DNA of 64,000 bases from Ampelocalamus luodianensis (taxonomy: Eukaryota; Streptophyta; Magnoliopsida; Poales; Poaceae), in assembly GCA_036346255.1 (NCBI GenBank), contig CM070633.1, forward strand, positions 2,170,001 through 2,234,000. Reading direction: 5' to 3'. Position numbers and translations under genes: made by a program. The notes beneath the pieces were generated by a model, which ran no database searches, was not told where the DNA came from, and worked only from the letters and a program-made list of their open reading frames with translations. Each line of letters opens with the position of its first letter. The first letter of the stretch is position 1. Positions 25,331-37,449 of the stretch are shown one piece after another.

Positions 25331-26965
25331 TGCCTTGGAATAGGTCTATGTACTGGTCTTGAACTTGGTTGAAGCCTTCTTCGACTAAAACTCCCAAGTA
25401 TCGACGCCACGCACAAACGAAGCAAAAACAACAAAACAAATAAATAACAGAGGCAAAACAAACTCCAAAAATTAAATAAAAATAATAATTAGGTAGATCT
25501 CGAATTTAGACAAATTTAGAAATTTGAAAGGCTCAATCGGAGTTAGATGCAAAAGTTATGGCCTTTGAAGATTGAAAATACATAAATGTCAAAATCAGAT
25601 TTCATGAATTTTCAATTATTTTCCTAAAGGAAAATCAGATTATTGCGCAATGTCAGCGCCACGAGGAATTTCGGAAAAGAAATAATAAAGAAATCTCGAC
25701 ATGTGGGACCCACATGTCGAGGCTAGGCTCACGGTGGACTAGGTCCACCGAGCCTCGACTCTGGCACGGTGGATCGCCACGCGGCGCCGACGAGGCAACC
25801 ACACAAGCGACACGAGGCGCGAGGGCCGAGGTGGCGTGAGTCGGCGTACACGCCGGATCGCCACGCCGGCCAGACGTCGACGGCCCCGCGACCTTCTGCT
25901 TTTAGCGACGGCGCGATTAGGCGACGCGAAGATGCGATTCGACCGCGCGCGACACGCACGGCAAGGTGGTGACGCGGTTAGATCTCGCCGGCGACGACCA
26001 CGCGCGCGGTGACGAGTTAAGCGGCGAGCGGCACGGCTTGAAGAGGCGACGGCAACCCGCTCCTCCGACGAAGATAATGCGCGATCATGTAGGCCGTGAT
26101 GCGCGAACTCGAGGGTGGCTCAAAGGCGACGAACCTCACCGCCGCGCAATCGACGTGAGAACCGAGGCGCGGCGCGCTTAGGTTCGAGCCCAACCCGCGG
26201 AAAAGGCGCGCCTAGGGTTTCGGTCTTGGGGAAAGGCGCTTGGGTTGAGGCGATCCGTGGACGCGGCCACGGATTAATAGTGCCCGGAGCGACGAAGTTC
26301 GCGAGCGCACGCGCGGCGCAACCCGGCCGGACACGGACTCAGAGTCCGCGACGAAGACGGCCGACGCGCAAGCGGGCCCACATGTCGGCTAGGTTAGATG
26401 CGCCCGCGGAAGTGGCGCGTTACGGCGTGCTTAAGATCCGACCGCCCAGATCTAATCGAACGGCCCACAATCAAAGGAGCATTCGACCGCCTCGTTGCCT
26501 CGCGCATCTAGCCGCCCATGCTTGATCCAACGGCGAGATGAGCGCGCGCGCGAGAGAGAGAGAGGGTCGACAGCGGGTCCACTCGCTGCTGGCTGTGCAC
26601 ATGGCTACATTGGTCGAGTGGCACGAGCGCTGAATAGAAGTTGGGCCTGAGAGATTCGCCCAAGAAGATTTCCGAGATTTTAATTAGGTTTTTCATTTTA
26701 GAAAATACTGTAAATTCAAATAGGCAATAGAAAATAGCAAATGAACTCTAAAAATTCTAGAAAATCTAGAAAATATATCTCGAGCACAAGGAACCCAAAT
26801 AAAATAGTTTTGGCAAATGTTCATGTTGGGATTATTCATATTAAATGTTTTGTTTGCAAAGTCCAATATTAAGCTTTGAATTAAAATCAAATAAATCCAA
26901 ATGGTGAATTTTTCCCTACTAACTATTTAAAAGATTCTTAAAACTCTGAAAATTGGGATGTTACA
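25331..26965 (-). repeat. LTR-d, 5'-incomplete gypsy LTR
   Basis: Matches LTR-a from about 4938 to 6594, with only small length changes, and ends GATGTTACA followed by the target duplicate GTTTT. About 1.4 kb of the LTR is absent on its left. Confidence 0.85.
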
Positions 26966-28119
26966 GTTTTCCTCAATAGATTTTACCATTTCAAATTGAA
27001 ATTGAGATCTGTCATTTGTTCTAAAAAATTCTCATGCAAATCATATCACATGGTAGTACATCATTCAACTGTAATCTACCTATTACACATGGAATTCCAT
27101 AAATTGTTACAAAGTCTATAGCATTACTAAATGTTGTAATTACATTATTTGCAATGTATACTGCTACTTTGTCAATGATTGAGTTTGACTTGATTTCTTC
27201 AATTTCTTTTCTTTGCTTCCTGGAGTGCACCTTGGGCTGTCTTCCATTTCTTCATCTTTCTTCATGAAACTAATCTTTTGACCCTTCATTGTGAATTATT
27301 GGATTATGTCAGTATGGTTATTATTTCCAAAAGACTTTTGGTATGTTAACATCTCAGTGTACCTTGGGTAGTCATGCTGGTCTTTTGTTGCATGCTTTTC
27401 TTTGGAAGGTTCAAATCAACGTTCTTGAATGGGCATCTTGCAAAAGTGTGATCTGTTGCTCCACAATGTCTGCATTGATATTGTTTTGTTTTTCCGCACT
27501 TTATCTTCTCTCCGATTGTTTTGAATCTTTTTGTTGGCCTCCCTTTTTTTTGAGTAATGTCTGGATCTTGAATAAGTGCTTCCAAATTATCATGAGCTAC
27601 AATGGATGATTCTACTTCGATGTTTTCATGGAATCTTTGTTCACTGTGATATTTTGTTGTTCTCCATGTCGATTGTCGTTGGAATTGAGTTTGCTCGCAA
27701 TCTTACTATTTCTTCCATCGTAATCATATGAACCTTCCGATTTTGATCCTGTGATGCTAAATGCAAATCTTCTAGATAAGACATTGAATCTTAGAGTTGA
27801 ATTGTCAACAATCGAATTCATTTCAATCTTTCTTTCTAATTTCTTTTCTTTCTTTCTCCATCTGTCAATGAAATATTTATCATGTATTTTTTCCAATATT
27901 CAGTTGCAGAAGAACTCGGAGTATATGTGAGCATAGCAGACCATCTTTCTGAAACATTGCACATATGCAACTGTAATTTTCATTAGGTGAGTCAACAATG
28001 ACAATGTACTTTCCTGACCTTAATTCCTTTCTCTTGTTATTTAAAGCCTGAAAAACTTCATATGTCTTCCCTTGGTCAGTCTCTAATACCTGTAGCCTTG
28101 TTGTGTCTTTCAATAGGAA

Positions 28120-28122
28120 TTA
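28120..28122 (-). other. In-frame TAA between transposase core and SWIM finger
   Basis: The frame is otherwise open across this site, from FYNLKFFKKF to LKDTTRLQVLE. Family members continue through this point, usually with Gln, so a CAA to TAA change is the simplest explanation (inference). Confidence 0.75.
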
Positions 28123-29965
28123 AAATTTCTTGAAAAATTTTAGATTGTAAAATTCAGCTGCTTGTTCTTCAAAGTAGTACTTTGACCATAATTTCTTTGG
28201 TTTTTTTGTTCTTGACTCATGGTCATCTTGATATTCTGTGCTAAATATAGTATCCATCAACCGCTCATATTCTTTCATGAAACTTGTAATACTGTACTGG
28301 GGCCCTACATTCCTTTTTATCCTTGCATTTGTACTCTCACTTCTTGTTGTGCTTTGAATGAAAGGATAGAATTGTTGCTTGAAGTACACAGGCACAAATC
28401 TCTCTCTAATAGTCCACATGTGTTGAAAATATCTTACATTCTCTAGGTTAAATTTGATAATCATTCCTTGCCATAGCCCTTCAAATTCTAGAATTGTTAG
28501 AGAGTTATTGATGATGTCCTCAAACTCTTCATATAGACCAGATTTTGTCCTAAAACTCATTGCTGCTTTCTCTTGAGCATTTTTCTTGATATGAAATATA
28601 CAATTTCTGTGATTTGAATGTTTGAATATAGTAGATATTGCTCTCCTCATTGCACCATCTTGATCTGTTATTATAGAGATTGGTTCTTTCCCTCCCATTG
28701 CTTTTAGGAATGTTGTGAATACCCATTCAAATGTTGTTGCTGTTTCATCTACTAGGAAAGCACAACCAAAAATACATGTATTTGCATGTCCTGTTATTCC
28801 AACAAATGGTGCGAAAGGCAAATTATATCTATTTGTGAGATATGTAGTGTCAAAGCTCATGCAATCTCCATAATGTTCATAGTATTTCTTTGATCTTCCA
28901 TCTGTCCAAAACATATTCCTGACTTTGTTGTTTTCATCAAGATCAAGATCATAATAAAATTCGTTGTCTTCTGATTGTTTCTGTCTGAAATACTTGAGTA
29001 CAAGTTGCATGTCCTTGTTTGTAGTTTCTCTGTTAATTGCTGTCCCAACATTGCTAACATCTTTCTTAGTGTAGGGCAAAGCTATCAGTCCACCACGTAG
29101 GAATGATAGAATTGTAATCATACTTCTTACTGGTATGTTGCATTCCTTCAAAGTTCTTATCAACTTTTTTTCTGCTGAACTCATGTACTTGTGTGATCGC
29201 ATAAATCTCGTTTCTGAATTAGGACATAGCTCATGATTGTGATCTAGATCAAGCCTTGTTATTATCCATAATCCTTCCTTTTCTGTTACAACCATCACAC
29301 ATTGACATCCAATTCTGTTTAGCACTTTTGTTTGCCTCATTGTCAATATAATTTCTGATCTTTCTTGTTGTTCATCTTCACCTGTTCCATGTCTGTTGCA
29401 TCTGTATGTTACCCTTGTGACTTCATTGTGCCTCTTCTTGCTTGTTGTGTGATAGTTATGTGTAATAGCCACTGAAAATCCAGCTATATAAGCATAAAAG
29501 TTGAAGAAGTGGTGCGCCTCTTCGGAGGTTTTGAATTGCATTCCCATTTCTGGTGTGTATTTGCTTTCTATTTGCAAATTGTTCCCTTCAGTTGCTGCAT
29601 GTTCCTCTCTTTCCAGGAACTCCTCGATATCCTCCTCAGTTATTTCCTCATTTTGATGTGCTGTGGTATTGTCTTCATGATTTTCTGCTTCTTCATTGAT
29701 TATATTTCTCCTTGAATTTGTTTGCTCAGTATCCATTTCATTTGCTTGCCCTTCTGCCTGAAAAAGGAAATCATAGTTGTTGTTGAATATATTTCTTAGA
29801 TACAAATTGTATGAGTCGTATTGTCATATTTTGGAATTGTTTACTTACATTTTGGTTTTCCTGTAAACTGAACACATTTAGAGACCAAACATTTTCAGCT
29901 ATGTTGTCTTCATCTGTATGGTTTGATTTTGTTGTAGATTCTCCCTGCATTTGGTGAGTAACTAA

Positions 29966-29967
<2 letters not shown>

Positions 29968-30054
<87 letters not shown>
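29968..30054. repeat. (AT)n microsatellite, about 87 bp
   Basis: Uninterrupted AT dinucleotides within an intron of the transposase gene, between exons 30267-30145 and 29944-29849. Confidence 0.95.
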
Positions 30055-30057
<3 letters not shown>

Positions 30058-30744
30058 TCCTAACATGGTTAAATAGTTCAATATTAATAACATAATTTCA
30101 ATAAAGATGGAGTAAGTGCTCAAATACAGGGAGGAACTTCTTACTTCAGTAAATGGAGATGCAAGTTGTTCATTCAATTTTGTTTCTGAATTTTGATACT
30201 TCATTATTGCATTTGCCTGATTGTGAATCCCTCTTAGCCTTGCTTCTTCTTCTTGCAATTGAATAGTCTGCACAAAAAATCATATATGTTCAGAAAAAAA
30301 ATCAATTCATGATTCTTCTTTCTTTGCATATGATTAATTATATGGTATTAATCATATTGCTGCATTTCACTTACATTTTCTTCTTGTTGCTGTATTTCTT
30401 CATTTGCTGCTGCATTCAACTTATGCATCAGTCTGTTCTTCAATGGTTCTGTTGGTTGTCAAGATCATCGAATTCTGTAGTAAATAACCGCAAATTAGTC
30501 TTTTAAGTTATATTGTTTTGATACCTGGAATTTTAAATATTTATTTATGCACCTCAAAATAGCTTGGTGTTGTCAAAAGACTTCTGTAACTAGGCATTGC
30601 TTGATCAAACTCATCAATAATGGTATTTGCTAAGTTTGACTCTTGGCTACTGATGATTTGTTGCATCAAATTTGTGTAAGAGAATTTTGCATCCTGCAAA
30701 ATAATAAAATACAAAACTAAAACAGCATGACCAAATTATTAAAC

Positions 30745-33207
30745 TGTGATACCCTAAAATATATTCGAAAGGGTTAGTCGGGAGAAATTAAATAAATCGG
30801 GAGAGAGTATTTGAATCGGGAGAAGGGTTCTTTAGAAAATCATCAAAACAGAAATGAGAGGGGGTTTTCCGTGTTTAGGGGCAACTTGGCTTGGGCCTAA
30901 GCCCATGTGGGGCTGGCCGCCATAGGGGAGGCGCCATCCTCCCCAAACCCTAGCCGCCCACCCCTTTTCCCCTCCTCCCCACTTGTGGCCGCCACCTCCT
31001 TGTCCCCTCTCCACCTTGGCCGCCTTCCCTGCTCCCCTGCACCTTCCCTTGGTGCTCTCCCTTGCTGCAGGCCAAGGACACCGCTCTCGCTGCCGGTCTA
31101 GTGGAGGAAGAAGGAGGACGCCGGTTTGTGGATCGCCAAGAAGAAGAAGGATGAGGGGAGAAAGGAGGAGGAAGATCATCTTCTCCAAGGTTCTCCCACC
31201 TACGCCCTGGTTTCTACAAGGGTAACGAGTGTCGATCCAAATCGCTTGATTAGTGGTAGATGTGTTTGGTTCAATTTTGATTAGATCGATTTGCTGTGGT
31301 AGAAATTCGATTCTGTCCAGATTGTTGCGTGGACTTTTTCGTGATGTTAGAGGCCGAATATGAGTTTCCCATCTCCTAGAGATATGTAGGTCTTGTTCTT
31401 AGCTTTGGTGGCCGCCAAGATCACCTCATTCCGACTTTCGAGTCAAAAGTTATGATAGATTTACTATCTGCTGTCCAGAATCCTGACGAGAATTAGCAGT
31501 CTCTGTATAGGTTGATTTATGGCCTAGTTAGAGGGTGATTCAGAGGTCTTGCCCATAACAACTTTTGAAGGTGATATCACTAGCTTTCAGGATTGATAAA
31601 GAACACCTCATTTGGAGTTATAGATCAAAAGTTATGCGCTTTTCATTGTGACTGTCCAGATTGTAGATCAGTCTGTCCAGATTGTATGTTAGTTTTTATC
31701 TCTAGTTTTGTCCCGTGTGCCACTTTTTGTTAAAGGCAAAATTTGAATGTCGTGCCAACTAGGTTAGTGTAGGTAATTTCATAACCTTTTCAGATTGTTA
31801 AAGAACGTCCAATTTGGAGTTGTACAACAAAAGTTATGGATATTTTATTTTAGCCGATATTTCTGTCAATTAATTCAGTCAACAGATTTGAGCCGTGGGC
31901 CAAATTTTATTAGAGGCAAAATCTGAACTTTTGCCCAACTAGAGTATTGTAGATATGTCAGTTAAGAATCATGGAAATTGGTCTCACCTCATTCCGAGTT
32001 CCAGACCAATAGTTATGTCAATTACCGTGCTGCTGTCCAGAATTAAGTTATGTAAGAAATTGTTGATTTCAGTTTAAGCTTTGTTTTAATGACTAGAGTC
32101 ATCGTGGAAGCAAAGTGTTTAACGTCGATTAGTAGTGTTGGGTATATTATGTCCTTATTGAAATTATTTTACTTGTTTAGGAGGTGAAGCTCGGTTTATG
32201 AGTATCACCTTGCCGACTAACGTCAGATCGCGAAGGCAAGTACATTGCCACCCTTAATGATTGTGATTGATGAATGTTTATATGGTCATGCTGTGATTTT
32301 GTATGATACGAGAGAAGATGGATTGTCTATGTTCTTTCATATGTGTTGAATCCATGTTTTGTTATCATGTCTTTCAATATTCAGATTTCATTCTATGCAT
32401 TCATTATGCATGTTTCATCCACGAAAGTGGATTGCAAGTCCCACCATTCCAAGCAGGGGCGTGTTGGACATTGTCATGTCCCGCCCACGGAGTGGATTTG
32501 AAAGACCCATTAATTCCGAATGGGCATGTAAGACCCATTAACTCCAAGATGGGCATGTTGGACACCCGTATGAAACGCTCTTCATACGGGAAGTGGATCC
32601 CCGCATTTTTGTTAAGATGCGGGCTTGAGGAACACCGACGGTGCTTCACCGCTATACCGTGATATGCATGTGTGCACCCATTCCTTTGATTTTGAGCATT
32701 CATATCATGTCTTCATATATGTAGTCGGGTTGTGATGTGATCGAACCCGATGATGAGTTTGTCTTATTCATATTGAATGATTATCTTATTGATATATGTA
32801 CTTGCCGAGTCGTGGACTCACTCTTGCGTTGTTTGTTTATTTTAGGTAACCTCGATGTTGGCTCTTGGGAGGAGTAGACACGCACTACTTGTTCACAACA
32901 TCAAATTCATGTTCAAGACTAAATTTAGTTCTATCTTACATTCGTAATGATGAACTGTAATAATTAAATTATAATTGGTGAAGGAAGGATACCTTCTCCA
33001 CTTTGAGGTTGATTTATTATCGCATATGAACTTTCATTATCAATGAACTGAAATAAATAGATTAGATGGTGAAGGAAGGATACCTTCATCATGTCTTGGT
33101 TGTTTTGATACTATCATTAGTTGTTTTTATTCGAATTCTTCTGCAATATGGATGTATGTTAGATGTTTTAGGTGACATCTTGGCTTCCGAATAGCCAGGG
33201 TGTTACA
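30745..33207 (+). mobile_element. Solo LTR, about 2.46 kb, in a transposase intron
   Basis: Ends TGTGATACCC (30745) and GGGTGTTACA (33207) are flanked by TAAAC on both sides (30740-30744 and 33208-33212). There is no gag or pol. A GC-rich block at 30890-31200 follows an AACCCTAGCCGCC word, as in the transcribed part of rice LTRs, which favours plus orientation (inference). It sits between exons 30693-30553 and 33305-33252. Confidence 0.8.
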
Positions 33208-33640
33208 TAAACTAAAACAGACTCACCAAATTATTTGTATTTGTATTTTACCTGTATGGTAGAGGTTTTGATGTTGAGTGCGGGAGTTTGCATGCCTTCT
33301 ATTTGCTGAAAAGAAGAAACACACAATAAAATTAAATTTGTGCTTCTATTAAATGATCAGAATATATGTTACGAACTTACTGTCATTGAATCAAATTCTA
33401 GCAATGGTAATTCTTCATATACAGGATATGTGCACTCTTTTTGAAGTTGATGTTGATAAATAGAGTAATCAATTCATGTTACCTGCAGAAGTAATCAATT
33501 TTAGTAAAATAGTAATGTCTAAAATGTTTATGACAGTGTCCTAATGTTGAAGTTGGTGTTGTTGTTACCTCTGATTCATCATCTCTGTTTAATTGTGTAG
33601 TGTGTTTGCTGATCATGTTTTTTGCTCCTGTAATACAGAT

Positions 33641-34876
33641 AAAATCAATTAGTGTTGTATCATTACTATGTATTAACCAGTGTTGTTGGCATGAATGACA
33701 TGTAACCATATTAATTACTTTATTTAAAAGCTGTTAGTACAATATTTAGTTGTCTTTGTCCTATGATTATATGATTAGTTAACATGTATTTAATGTTTTT
33801 TATGAAATATATGAATAGTTCAGGAAGCATTCAATTTGACCTTTTAATATATCTGAAATTTAATAGTTAACATGTATTTCTTCCTGGGATGTATTCTACT
33901 CATATTTGTGCCTGCAATTTTTTGTAGTTTTCTGTTGTCATGATGCAAAAATAACTTACTCATGCAAGTTCTTCAAACTTGTATGTGACAATGTTGTCAA
34001 TGTTGAATAAGAACCCATACTAGAGGTTATGGAAGGAGAGAAACAATAGAGTTTTCCAAAACATAGAGCTGAAGCTAGATCGATCAAGGAATAGTTCAGA
34101 TGCTGGAAAAGAAGCAGCGGTGATAAACAAGGTAGAGGAGTGCTCCCATCCTGCTTTAGTTGCATGTGTGTTACTTGAAGCAAGAGATCGGTTTGAAGAG
34201 ATCTGAGTTGGGGTTCAACTCACTTTTGAAGAATGAGATGGGGTTTTAGCAGAGGTTAATTCAATATTTACCTTGTATCTCCATCTGTTTGATTGTTCTA
34301 TTCCTTTCTTCTTTCTTCTTTCTTTTCTGATCTGGTACCTCGTGACATTCTTCAGGGTGAAATATTTTTTGCTGCTTCATGTTTGCTCCTTTCTTGATTC
34401 CTCGAGATATTCTTCTGCTACTTCTCCCTCGCGAGATTTCTTATCTGCTATATATTTCCTTCCTTTCCCCTTTCTTCTCTGCCAGTTTTTTTTTTTTATT
34501 GATCCTGAGATCGATTTGCCTTGGTTATCAAGTTGATGGTTATATCTGTTTTTTTGTCACTAGGCTGAAAATGGATCAAAGCACACTTTGGCCTGCAATA
34601 TTTTCTTTTTCTTATTTTGCTGAAGATAGCCAAAAAAAATCTGGCCCACAAAAAAAGAGATAACAGGCCAGTGAGAGAAAAAAAAATGGGCCACATGCAC
34701 ATAAAGGCCATAAAGGCCTTAACGGGCCGGATTCAGGAATCCAATAGGGATTGTCCACTGTATGTTTGTGTATTATGTATTATTTGTTGTTTAATCTTGT
34801 ACGTTGCTTGTTAGATCGAATGGTTGAGAATCTGACTGTTTTGTGATGAAAAAACAGTTGAATGCTACATAGATGC
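33641..34876. other. Right end of the MULE, upstream of the transposase
   Basis: AT-rich DNA that probably contains the first exons or 5' UTR and promoter of the transposase and the right end of the element. I could not find a convincing start codon or a terminal inverted repeat. Open frames here have no recognisable domain. Confidence 0.4.
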
Positions 34877-34891
34877 ACTTTTTTTTTTTAC

Positions 34892-36040
34892 CGAAGTCAT
34901 CCTCGATTGGTAGGTGCGAGGCGACGGTGCGCTCCTCGCGTGAGGTGTACCCACCGCTGGCTCGCAAAAGATGCGCACGGTGGATTCCGACGTAAGCAAG
35001 ACGAGGCAAAGTTACCGCACTGCACTCGAACCATAGCCGGGCGCGTTCGCGCGCGAGGTCTCGGGCCGCATGGCGGGCACACGTAGCCGCCGAGCGTGTT
35101 TCATGGCTCGGCGGGCGGGCGTGCGGGCTCTCGGCCGCCGGACCGCCGTTGGTTGCACCTGCCGCCGTAGGCTGGGCGCGCGCGCGCGGCGAGGCTCGTG
35201 GCTGCCGGACGGGCCGTGTTGGTGCCGCACCGCCGCAGCAGGCTGGCGGCGCGCCGAGGCGGGCGGATAGGCCTCGTCGCCCCATGGAAGGATCTTCCAG
35301 CTCTGGTTGTCGCCCTTGCACCACTCCCAGAGACGGTGGTGCCGTCGTGCACGCCGCCATGGTCCTTGTCGCCGTGGAAGGCGTCGAAGTTGAGGTAGAT
35401 GTTGTTGACCATGCGGATGCAGCGGAAGCCCTTGCCGACGTCCTTGCTCTCCGTCCACAGCACCGACGCGTCCTCGTACTCCGGGTTGAACGGCGCCAGC
35501 TTCACCTGCCCATATGCACATACATACACAAAAACTCATTGCTCGTCCATGTCTAGAGATCAATAAAAGCAAACCATGCATGCAAAATCTCTTGCAACAT
35601 ATATAGGCGCCATGTGGATGCATGCTTAATTACAGGGTGGGACTGGCCGAGGGAGTGCTTGATGGCGAGGCCGGTGGCCTTGTTGACGAGCGCGAACGCC
35701 GGCATGCCCTCTGCGTCCTTCACATTGGTGCTGAACCGCATGTCCTTGTACCAGTGCTGCATGCGTTGCATTGCATTGCATCATAATTGAAGCTGGAGTT
35801 TGTGCTACTACAAACATCCGAGGAGATTATGCGTGACGACACGACGAAAAACTAACTCAAGCCTACGTACCTGGTGCTCGTCCTTGGGGTTGATGGGGCG
35901 AGCACGACGCCGCCGTCGCGGACGGTGAGGCAGTACTTCTCGTTGGCGCGGCAGAAGATCTTGAAGATCTGGTTGGGGCCGGACGCCGGAGCCGCCGCCT
36001 GGTTGTGGTGGTGGTGGTGGTGGTGCCCGAAATCGAACAT
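34892..36040 (-). pseudogene. Truncated R40/EUL-domain lectin pseudogene
   Basis: Exon 1 is 36040-35871 and starts MFDFGHHHHHHHNQ, then FKIFCRANEKYCLTVRDGG. One base is missing near its end, so the usual NPKDEH is read in the wrong frame. Exon 2 (35756-35634, 123 nt) is intact. Exon 3 (35505-34892) keeps VLWTESKDVGKGFRCIRMV but lost about four bases after DGTT, and carries further deletions in the linker and in the start of the second lectin domain. Exons 4 and 5, present in the intact copy at 46225-49435, are absent: homology stops just past the exon 3 donor, in the T-run at 34881-34890, where MULE DNA begins. A TATA box remains upstream. Confidence 0.85.
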
Positions 36041-36122
36041 TTTCCTCGTGCGCTGCGACGACGAGTGTGTGCGTGGTTGGGAGTTGGGACGGTGCGAGGA
36101 GAGGTGGTGCCCCAAGGCCCCG

Positions 36123-36129
36123 TTTTATA
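36123..36129 (-). promoter_or_regulatory. TATA box of the R40 pseudogene
   Basis: TATAAAA on the minus strand, 83 bp upstream of the ATG at 36040, in the same relative place as the box of the intact R40 gene. Confidence 0.55.
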
Positions 36130-37196
36130 GAAGAGCGGGCCCACCCCCCAATTGCTGACGTGGAAATGAATCACCCGCGCCGCGCCGCGCCGCGCCCGCG
36201 GTAAATCTTTCCAGCTTGTCTGTAATTAATTGGCAGCTAGTAATTCCTAGTACGTGTAGTATCAGATTTGGTTTTGATTTGATTCTTGGCATGTTTTGCG
36301 TTATAGCCGTTTGATATCACGTTGATATGAATGCACTGGAACTGGACGATTTGGTTCCATGAACTTACCATGCTCCAGGCTGAACTTCGCATTTATAGCT
36401 GTATGCAATGCGTGCATGCAATGGAGGTTCACTCCTAATGTGGAGGATTAGTGCGGCACAGTTACTCCATCTGTTTGTCTCACACTACGAGTGGCTGATT
36501 AATTTCTTCTCCAGTAACATTAACATCATCCTTGCAGGCTAAGTATCCGAGTCATTAAGGAAGAATAGAGATCTTGCTGTGTTCTGAGAGTTTTGGTCAT
36601 TTCGTGGCAGACTAATTTGGGGTTGTCTGATGCGAATGACAGGATCGGCTGTTGCTACATCCGGTGGATGATGAGAGAGAATCGCGTACATGGCAATGAA
36701 ATGCTGCCCAACGTAATGATTTTTTTTGGTAGTTTTCCGCTCTTCTGGTACACTAGAAACAGACTACTTTACCTTGGTCATGGACGCCTCTTTGTCTCTA
36801 CTGTTTCGATCTATGTGCCCGACTTACGTAGACGAAGCTATCGTTTTTTTTATTTTCTTTCTTTGAATGAAGCTATGAATACGTTAAACATAGTATAGCA
36901 CTCCTAGTACCATGCAGCCAGAATGCTGAAGGAAACAGTGGCAGTCTAGTCATGTAAAGCGGAGTTGGAAAATCATCTGATTGCTTGTCTGGTCTTCCAG
37001 CATCAATCACCGTGCATACATGGTTCGTGTTACCAAAATGAACTGCCGGACTGCATGCAAAGTTCTTTGCCGATAAGACTCTTGCCCGCCGAGCTGCATA
37101 TCACGGTCACGCAGCGTTGCTTCCTTTCTGTATGGTATGGCTCATAACGTTCGAGATGTCAAAGACCAACTAATGCCATTTGCATTGCTAACTTCC
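36130..37196. other. Host intergenic DNA
   Basis: Apart from the upstream region of the R40 pseudogene, including a CGCGCC-rich run near 36176-36200, I see no gene or repeat. Short open frames lack recognisable domains. Confidence 0.5.
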
Positions 37197-37449
37197 TGTT
37201 AAGAAACCGGGTCCGGTCAGGAGTCCTGACCCATGTGGACACCTCATCCACCCGAGTCTATATATAGGAGGGGACCTCCACCATTGTACACATTCATTAT
37301 TGAGAAGATCAATAAAGAGAAACCTGCAGTCCCCTCATATTTCTATGTTCATCTCTTATTCTGCTCTTGTGTTCTTGCTTCGTTCTTACGATTCGTTATT
37401 GTCTACGAGGTAATCGCCGGATCGACTTGCCAATGACGGTTTCTCAACA
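37197..37449 (+). repeat. 5' LTR of copia-1
   Basis: 253 bp. Contains a TATA-like CTATATATAGG (37258-37267) and an AATAAA (37311-37316). The last third (TCTTACGATT to TCTCAACA) matches the copia-2 LTR, and the first part does not. Interior sequence starts CGTTATCGCGACGATCGAC, the same as in copia-2. Confidence 0.9.

Larger units (their letters stand above)
3530..26965 (-). mobile_element. Gypsy LTR retrotransposon complex with nested insertions and internal duplication
   Basis: The outer ends are TGTCGGGACC at 3530 and GGGATGTTACA ending at 26965, flanked on both sides by GTTTT (3525-3529 and 26966-26970). That is the 5-bp target duplication expected of an LTR retrotransposon. The element is transcribed on the minus strand. 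Order from left: LTR-a 3530-6594, pol and gag 6595-12200, primer-binding site, LTR-b 12217 onward (split by a solo LTR, cut off by a copia fragment), a repeat of the MULE flank, LTR-c 19922-22831, a second partial pol 22832-25330, and partial LTR-d 25331-26965. The pol C-terminus (ERPIKILDV followed by LRFARLVEQP) suggests a chromovirus of Tekay type, which is inference. Confidence 0.85.
27346..33640 (-). pseudogene. FAR1/FHY3-like MULE transposase gene, damaged
   Basis: Minus-strand gene. Its largest exon (29757-28120) encodes a FAR1 DNA-binding domain (from MQFKTSEEAHHFFNFYA to LDLDHNHELC), a linker, and a MULE transposase core with catalytic Asp in MSFDTTYLTN, Asp in IITDQDGAM and Glu in TTRSESTNA. 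After an in-frame TAA (28120-28122) the same frame continues (28113-27880) into a SWIM zinc finger, CICAMFQKDGLLCSHI. Two frame changes (near 27890 and 27620) separate the C-terminal parts, which include RWRKKEK and a zinc knuckle, CRHCGATDHTFARCP. Upstream exons with GT-AG borders lie at 29944-29849, 30267-30145, 30474-30375, 30693-30553, 33305-33252 and further right. A solo LTR occupies one intron. FAR1-type proteins include both host regulators and MULE transposases. The Ulp1 partner and the decay favour the latter. Confidence 0.85.

Noticed and set aside
27346..33640. FAR1 gene as a host light-signalling regulator
   Set aside because: In-frame stop, frame changes, Ulp1 partner and many nested insertions favour a decayed transposase. 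A host role cannot be fully excluded.
35101..35556. Plus-strand open frames across the R40 copies (also 48394-48898 and 46285-46548)
   Set aside because: They are antisense shadows of the lectin exons.
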